Positions 58,006 to 64,000 of a stretch of DNA of 64,000 nucleotides are shown in pieces (position 1 is the first letter of the stretch; each line of letters starts with the position of its first letter). The stretch is from Coprinellus micaceus (Eukaryota > Basidiomycota > Agaricomycetes > Agaricales > Psathyrellaceae): contig OX596334.1 in the NCBI GenBank assembly GCA_951394405.1, positions 744,001 through 808,000 of the forward strand. Reading direction: 5' to 3'. The notes under the pieces were generated by a model, which made no database searches, was not told where the DNA came from, and worked only from the letters and a program-made list of their open reading frames with translations. The position numbers were made by a program, and so were the translations under genes.

Positions 58006-58355
58006 CGGGGAATGCCCGATTTCGTGTTAGTGTGACTCGGTACAGTACAGAGTATCACGGTAAGTATAGGGCTTTTCGTGTCACTCGACCATCAGCGCGG
58101 CGATGGGCTGCCGGAGCGCAGGCCGCTAGCTCCGTACGCTCTTCCTGATTGGGAAGGCGTCCCATAGGCACCCAGGCCGTGGATGGTTGCCTCGTTTGGG
58201 GTCGTTTCCGGCCTGGCCTTCCTGGGCGTTGAGATACACGTAGTACAGCACCCAATATACCATAGATACGAGTCAGAATATTTTACTCAAGCCCATATAG
58301 TGAGAAACGAGTGATATAAGATTTGATGCTGAACTGGGTAGTACTCGCCGTGGAG

Positions 58356-61300
58356 TTATGCAAATGGTGCAAGATTTGCATCCAATGCTAGTGCCTGGGA
58401 AGCCTCAAACGACGTATTGAAGTCCGAAGAAGTAAACCCGTTGGCCTCAATTGAGGTGCTAGGGTCGGACTGGTGATCCCCTGGTGCGACGAAGTTTTAA
58501 GTGAGTCCCAAGCCTTTCCGAACATAATGCTGCATACCCTGGCTTCCGAAGAAGAAGTCAAAGCCTTCCCATTTCCCATTAGGATCGAAGTCAAGGTCTG
58601 GGTTCCACCGGAGCTGTTCTCCTAGAGGGTGGGGAGTGGTGGAGTCAATGTAGGAATGAGGTACCAGGGTCTTTGAGACGAACCTTCGTTTGCTTCGGAT
58701 GGCAAGGGCTCGAACGTAGCAGTGCAAGCCATCCCAACAATGGGCGGAGTGAAGGCAGGTTCGAACAGGGATTTGGTCCACACAGTATGAGCCAGGGGGG
58801 GCGACACAGAGATGTTGAGCATATCTGGAAATGATTGGGGGGAATATTGTGTTAGCCAGTGACCGTCTTCAGAGAAAGAAAGCATACCCTCCTCATGTTC
58901 TGCCGCCTCACCATGGTCCTCAGCATTTCCGTCTTCTGATGGGGTGGTGTCATCGTGGGTCGCAATATCAGATTCTGTGACATTGTCGGCGAGTGAGTAG
59001 ATGAGATTCTGAAGAAAATGGGTTTACGAACCTTGAGGATGAATAGACGGTGTCCCCAACTCCCCCTCAACAGTCTTTGGCTTGAACCTCGCTTTAGGCA
59101 CACCGTTCAGAGGCCCCGACCCAAGGTTGTCCATCCTTGCTTTGATCTCCTTCATCTCTGCATTCCATACACGATGCTTATCAGCTTCCTCATTTATGCG
59201 GCCCTGGAGCATGGTCTTCTGGTTCTCCAAGGCTGGTGTCCGAAAAATCTTCAGTTCCTCCTTCGTCTGGGCTATGTCTGCTTTGAGTGTCTTGTTTTGG
59301 GCGTTTGAGGCCGCAACAGAGGCCTTCAGGGTGGTGTATTCCTTCTCGAGCTTGTAATAAAGGTCAACGTTGGCCTGCCGCTCATGGGAGTCCCTTTGCG
59401 CCCATTCTCTGCGCCGTTCCGAACGTGCCTCACGCTTATCAGGCCCATTATTATGGCGGTGAACGACCGTCTGCTTGGTGCAAGTCTCCAACTCCTGAGC
59501 AAGTGCACGGTCCATTCTTTCGGCCCTGCAGGTCAAGCTTTGTGAGTACGAAAATACGACAGTTATAAAGTGAGACTCACAAGCGAATAGCCTCTAACAA
59601 CGAGAGTTTTATGCCGGTCTCCGCATTCCGCTTGGCGTGCGCACCCTCGACAAGGTTAGTGTCGTTGTTGGTGAGCCTCCAGCTGTTTGCGTCCATGGGT
59701 GAGAGGTATCCGTTGACGCATCGAAGTAGGTACGGAAACTTGAGCTTGTGTTCATACCAATCTAGGACCACACGCTCAGTACCCCTTCAATACAATCAAT
59801 ATCCGACGACCCTTACTGTGAACAGATTCCGAGCGTGTAGAGAGATCTTTGCAAAACTCATGCCAGTCATGGATCTCCTCATCGGTGGTAAGCCCTCGGA
59901 ACGACTTGAGGCGGCTGAGGTCGCTCCTATCGATTCCAGCGAGCTTCTCGATGTTTCTGGGTTACATGACGGTTAGCCCAAGTTCACATCTAAAATGGGA
60001 CCTCACCTATCAAAGTGAATATGGCAGAACTTTAAAACGAGCATGACGATCTCGATCTCCTCCTTTGGGATAGCGGCGCCAGAGTCAGAGGGAACGTTCG
60101 CAGCAACGTACTTGACCAGCGCCTTTTTAAGCCCATTAACCTGTGCGATCTCACCGTCTAGGATGATGGCGCGCAGGCGTGCATGCGGATCCTCAGGGAA
60201 AAATGCGTGAAGCTTGAGAACCCCTCGCCCAGTAACCCTCTCTACTGTTCGAAAGAACTCGCCCCAAAGTATTTCGAATGTTTCATCGGTTGCACGGTCG
60301 CAGTACGCTGTCATAAGGGTGATTCCTGGGGCACGTATGAATTTAGAGTGATCCAAAATGAAGCCATAGAACACTCACGTCGTTGGAGGACGATGTCAAA
60401 ACCAGCAGCCTTCCACTCGTTCGTGTCACCAAGTGTTCGCTTGAACGAGACGTCGAAGCAGAGCTCTATTACCCAGTGAACACGCTCCAGAAGGGCAGGG
60501 AGGGCTGTAATCACAGCTCGGTCTCCGCCACGCATGACAACCGACTGAATATACCTATCCTCAGGCTTCTTCTTCATCTCGTTACGCATCTCCGCAACGG
60601 TTCCTGGGAACAAGAGACAATTCAGCACCCGGTTGAGCCGAAAAAGGCAAGAACATTACCGTCCCAATCCTGCCCATTTGGAAACAGCTGCTTCTTCTTT
60701 TCCACAATGGCTGTGCGGATGGCCGGGTATTTGTGTAGGCAGGCGCCGCCACAGTAAGAGGTTTCCCGCCACATACCTCTGCGGTAGATTTAGCTGGAAT
60801 TTGGGTTAGCTCTGTAGGCGGTGTTGGGGTGATGCCAGACAAGTAGGAGACGCACCGTTAAGAAGTGCCTGAGTCGAGAGGCCAAATGGTCCGACCTTGT
60901 CGATGGCGTTGTTGAGCAACGCTTTATCAGCAGGGCTAGGCTTTCCCCCCCGGGCGTGCGCTGGATGGTTGTGTGGTCTCTGCGGGATTACCATCACTCT
61001 CAAAATACTTTTGTCCACTGGTACGAGGATCACAAGTTTCGAAGGGCATTTTCGAAGTACGATCGTCGCCTTTACAACGCGCCCATCAACAATGTGGGTG
61101 TAAGCTGTGGGATGTTGCTCAGTTCGGAACATATTTCATTTCATTTCATCTACGTACGACAGTGCGGGAGAGTTTTGTGAGTGGGAAGGGTGAGCGCACA
61201 CTTGTCGGTCAGCAGAGAAGTCTTCGCCGAGTCTGGAAACACCCCGCCATTATTCCACACAGAAAGGAACAGGTCTTCATCTACGTTAGCAGGGAGGGCA

Positions 61301-63155
61301 AGGTAGCGGTGTTGATACTGCTCCGCTTTACACCATTTTGAGCACCCAATGAAGACGGTCTTCCCAGTGCGAGACTAGTAAAGCCCATGAACATGGTGTT
61401 CAGATTCCTATAGTCGGTGAGAATGTACCTTGACTCTGAGGTCTTGGATGACTGGCTTCCCGTCACAGCTCGAAAGTTTGCATGGCTTCGCCAACGCTCT
61501 TTCATAGAAACTGGTATGAATACCAATGAGTTGGCCGAGTGCCATGGATGAAGCGTGTAAAATTCACGCACCGTGCTACTGCCGCCTGAAAAGAGCTCCC
61601 TTCAACCTCCTTCAACTCGAGTTCCTTCTCCCATATGTCCCGAACCTCATCTTCCTCTCGCTTGTAGCGGCGATAGTCTTCACCGAACATGCGTGTATCA
61701 AACAACTCGCATGTCTTGACACCGGTGCAAGGTGCGTCAAGACGCCGGACCTGGACGGCCCTCTCCAGTTCATCTGGAAACAGGTTCCAGACCTGCGCGT
61801 CGCCAGCTGTCGACCCAGTACCCCCACCACGACCATCTAGGTCCTGTTGAAAGTCAGGAATCGTAGCTTGTGAAAGAATACGACAAACACTTACGGCTTG
61901 TTTCAAGTATCCGTCCATTGTGAGCTTGTCCTTCCCTTCACCAAGGTCGACGTCGTCGAAGTCAACAATGTAGGCCGTAGTGTCTTCCTCGTCCTCTGGT
62001 ATGTCCCAAGTCTCGGGAACCTCTGAGAGGACAACCATGTTCTTCACGGCCAAGAGCTTCGTGACCTTGTGCCATCCTGCAGCTAATTTCTTCGCTATCT
62101 CGCTACGAGGCTTCTTCTCCTTCACCTTTTTCTGGACCGTAGACTTTGCACTGCTGGATCCGGCGGATGGCAGGAACGAGGGCTTCGTCTTCTTCCGGGG
62201 TGGTTCGCGGGTGCTGCTTCTTAACAGATGGTTAGGACATGCTTGAAAGAGCAGGAGGGGACATACCTCTCGACGATATAAACCTCATCATCTGACTCCT
62301 CGATCTTGACTGTCTTTTGAGCCTTGAACTTTAAGTTGAGTCGACGTTTGCTATGGTACCAAAGGTGTCAACGAGTTGAGATGTCAAATAAACAAGTCGA
62401 GCATACCTCCCAATGACGGGGACACAGTCGTCCTCGCTTCCCGACGGAATCTCAATGACTTCACGTGGGGCAGGCTCTGGGCTGGAAGGGGGAAGCGAAG
62501 CTGCTGTTGACATTGACATTCTCGACGATGGGCGGCTGGGAACAAAGCTATCCCCACCCTCGGACAAGGAGAGTAAAGACTCAGCGTAACCGCTCGTGGT
62601 CGAGCTAGCATGACTACGACTACGAGCTAGGGAAAGAGCATGAGTCCGGCCGTTGTCATAGCACTCAAACGCTCGGAAAGCTGTAGGACGGAACCACGCC
62701 GTGATATTCTTCAAAGCAAAGAAGGGGTGTTTGAGGTATCTGGGTGCGATGTACTGAATCCCTATGAGTGAGAGATTCCTTGAATCGATGTTTCGCACTC
62801 ACAAAACTCTGATACCCCCTCAACAGCGGGTAGTCCACATCATCAGGGTCCACCTCAACCTCAGGCTCCTGGGTGGGGTGGTCCAACCAGTCTCTATGAG
62901 CCATGTAGCCATCGTAGCGCAGCCATTCTTCGGGGTTTTCGATGCTGAAGTGCGGATCGTGGTCTTCTTCGCTGACAGCAGGAGGGAAAGCCTAATGCAG
63001 TTAAAAGCCAGGTCAGCATTAACTCAGCGATGTCGATGGGGCATGCTTACGAATTCCAGGTAGCGTCGAATGCCTGAGATGGTGAGTTTTTGTGGGAGCT
63101 CAACCACCTCCTCGTCGGTCGCAGCTCCCTCGAGCACACCTTGCAGTTGAACCAT
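58356..63155 (-). CDS. MULE-like transposase with WRKY-GCM1-type zinc finger (possibly domesticated)
   Basis: A long multi-exon gene. The start is at 63155 (MVQLQGVLEGAATDEEVVEL, LTISGIRRYLEF). An acidic, Ser-rich N-terminus follows (about 62900-62300), then VSVCRILSQATIPDFQQD (about 61890) and FYERALAKPCKLSSCDGKPV (61500). The block SRTGKTVFIGCSKWCK (61375) is followed by a zinc finger of WRKY-GCM1 type: TIVLRKCPSKLVILVPVD with PQRPHNHP (61070-60950). The transposase core comes next: CFDVSFKRTLGDTNEWKAAG (60460, candidate catalytic Asp), FETFEILW-like GEFFRTVERVTGRGVLKLHA (60260) and AIILDGEIAQVNGLKKALVK (60160, second Asp). Then come WYEHKLKFPYLLRCVNGYLS and WRLTNNDTNLVEGAHAKRN (59760-59610), a coiled coil (59536-59024) and an acidic tail ending in LALDANLAPFA at 58356. 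Introns have good GT..AG ends and no in-frame stop was found. As I know them, MULE-family enzymes move Mutator-like elements; no terminal repeats were found here. Confidence 0.72.
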
Positions 63156-63361
63156 CGGAGCCCAGGCTGAAACCAAGCGTCGATGGGGGCTACCTGAGCT
63201 GGCCTTGGCGGTGAAACGGCTCCTCCAAGTGATTGCTGGGAGTTGAAGAGAAAGAAGAGCTAGGCGAGCTCAGAGGAAAATTGTTCCAAGCGCCCATCGC
63301 TGAACGGCGCGTCGCGCTCGCCAAAGTAATTAGCAGAGCGGTGGACCCACCAGCTCAGGCG

Positions 63362-63949
63362 TCAGGGCTCCCTGCCCATCTCCGCCTTGCACTTCTCCCG
63401 TTTCTCGCCTTGGTCGAGGTGGGTGCAGGCATCGCGAGTCGAGGTCGGAGAGGCAGGGTTGGCTTCCGCCGTCAACGATTCGACGGATATTGATCTGCTG
63501 GTGCGGTTAAAGTGGGGTAGCAGAGCCCAGATTTCGGGTGGCAAGAAGACACTATTGAGTAGGTCTTGTGAGGAGTGCACTTCCTCGGGCTTGTCTGCAC
63601 GGCGAAGAATTGTGGTTGTGTCGACGTTTGCGTTTGCTGTATTGGTCGGGTATCGGTGCTCTTCCGGGGTGAGGAGGATCCAGGAACCTTGATCGTCGAG
63701 GAGCGGGGGCTTGACGTTCTTTGGGGACGTAGTCGAGAGCTCCCTAACGCGAGAGCGACCCGCTGAACAACGATCACACTCATCCAAGGAAGGGAGAGGA
63801 TGTGAGGGTTGGCAGAGGAGGGCAGAGAGGAGGGTCCATGACAACGGTCCACATGGAAGGCGTGAAGGGCGGTACGAGGTGGAGACGAGCGAAGGGGAAG
63901 AGAGGATCGTGGTCGAGAAGAGAGAACGACTCCGAAGTGCATCGAGCAT
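63362..63949 (-). CDS. Hypothetical protein with mitochondrial-looking N-terminus
   Basis: A single-exon frame of 195 residues starting MLDALRSRSLFSTTILSSPS. The first 35 residues are rich in Arg, Ser and Leu and have no acidic residue after position 3, as in mitochondrial presequences. The body includes STTSPKNVKPPLLDDQGSWI and VFLPPEIWALLPHFNRTSRS, an ordinary composition without a family I recognise. The stop is at 63362. The window ends 50 bases upstream of the start, so an earlier exon is possible. It could also be chance. Confidence 0.4.
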   Translation of the reverse strand: MLDALRSRSLFSTTILSSPSLVSTSYRPSRLPCGPLSWTLLSALLCQPSHPLPSLDECDRCSAGRSRVRELSTTSPKNVKPPLLDDQGSWILLTPEEHRYPTNTANANVDTTTILRRADKPEEVHSSQDLLNSVFLPPEIWALLPHFNRTSRSISVESLTAEANPASPTSTRDACTHLDQGEKREKCKAEMGREP

Positions 63950-64000
63950 CGGCGTTCGGCGATCGGGTTGGTATCGGCCCTCACGGGTGGCTGTGCTCCC

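Noticed and set aside
1..64000. CRISPR array, riboswitch or bacterial-type operon
   Set aside because: No regularly spaced repeats with unique spacers. The introns, LTR elements and protein families are fungal.

Overview
The window looks like an accessory, transposon-rich stretch of an Agaricomycete (Basidiomycota) genome. Coding regions are cut by many short GT..AG introns of roughly 45-70 bases. The recognisable families are typical of mushroom-forming fungi: a Plavaka-type transposase, a fungal hAT transposase, degenerate Ty3/gypsy and Ty1/copia retrotransposons, a NACHT-ankyrin (NLR-like) gene, a DUF6698-like gene and a MULE-like transposase gene. I saw no conserved housekeeping gene, so I do not name a genus.

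Layout. 1-4.8 kb holds no recognisable gene, only an AT-rich repeat-like tract with a hairpin. 4821-7491 is a 2.67-kb foldback-like element with long AGCT-rich terminal inverted repeats. 7.5-11 kb is unassigned. 11045-16540 (minus) is a Plavaka transposase pseudogene, cut in its C-terminal half by a 763-bp hAT-type MITE with an 8-bp target duplication. 19.2-30.1 kb is an island of lineage-restricted multi-exon genes: a repeated Cys/His-motif protein, several unknowns and a DUF6698-like gene.

31.7-44.9 kb is a nested transposon cluster whose order can be read from target duplications. A gypsy element is split in its protease by a hAT transposon, and that hAT holds a copia-family solo LTR. The gypsy reverse transcriptase is split by a second, 1.1-kb solo LTR. 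A 5'-truncated copia element follows. It carries a 219-bp insertion containing a tRNA-like sequence, and its 3' LTR is itself split by a 291-bp solo LTR. 45.0-46.4 kb is a pseudogene of a repeated hypothetical family. 46731-50599 (minus) is the NACHT-ankyrin gene. 50.6-57.6 kb has no gene I can support. 57638-58005 is a GC-rich MITE. 58356-63155 (minus) is a well-preserved MULE-like transposase gene. A possible minus-strand gene with a mitochondrial-looking N-terminus lies at the right edge.

How it fits together: this is not an operon or pathway but a layered record of insertions around a few fast-evolving fungal genes. The strongest observations are the four nested insertions where the reading frame or an empty site can be followed across the junction (12528-13290, 32466-37335, 38693-39800, 44570-44860). 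Exon boundaries were read by eye from splice consensus and frame continuity and are approximate unless a splice site is named.
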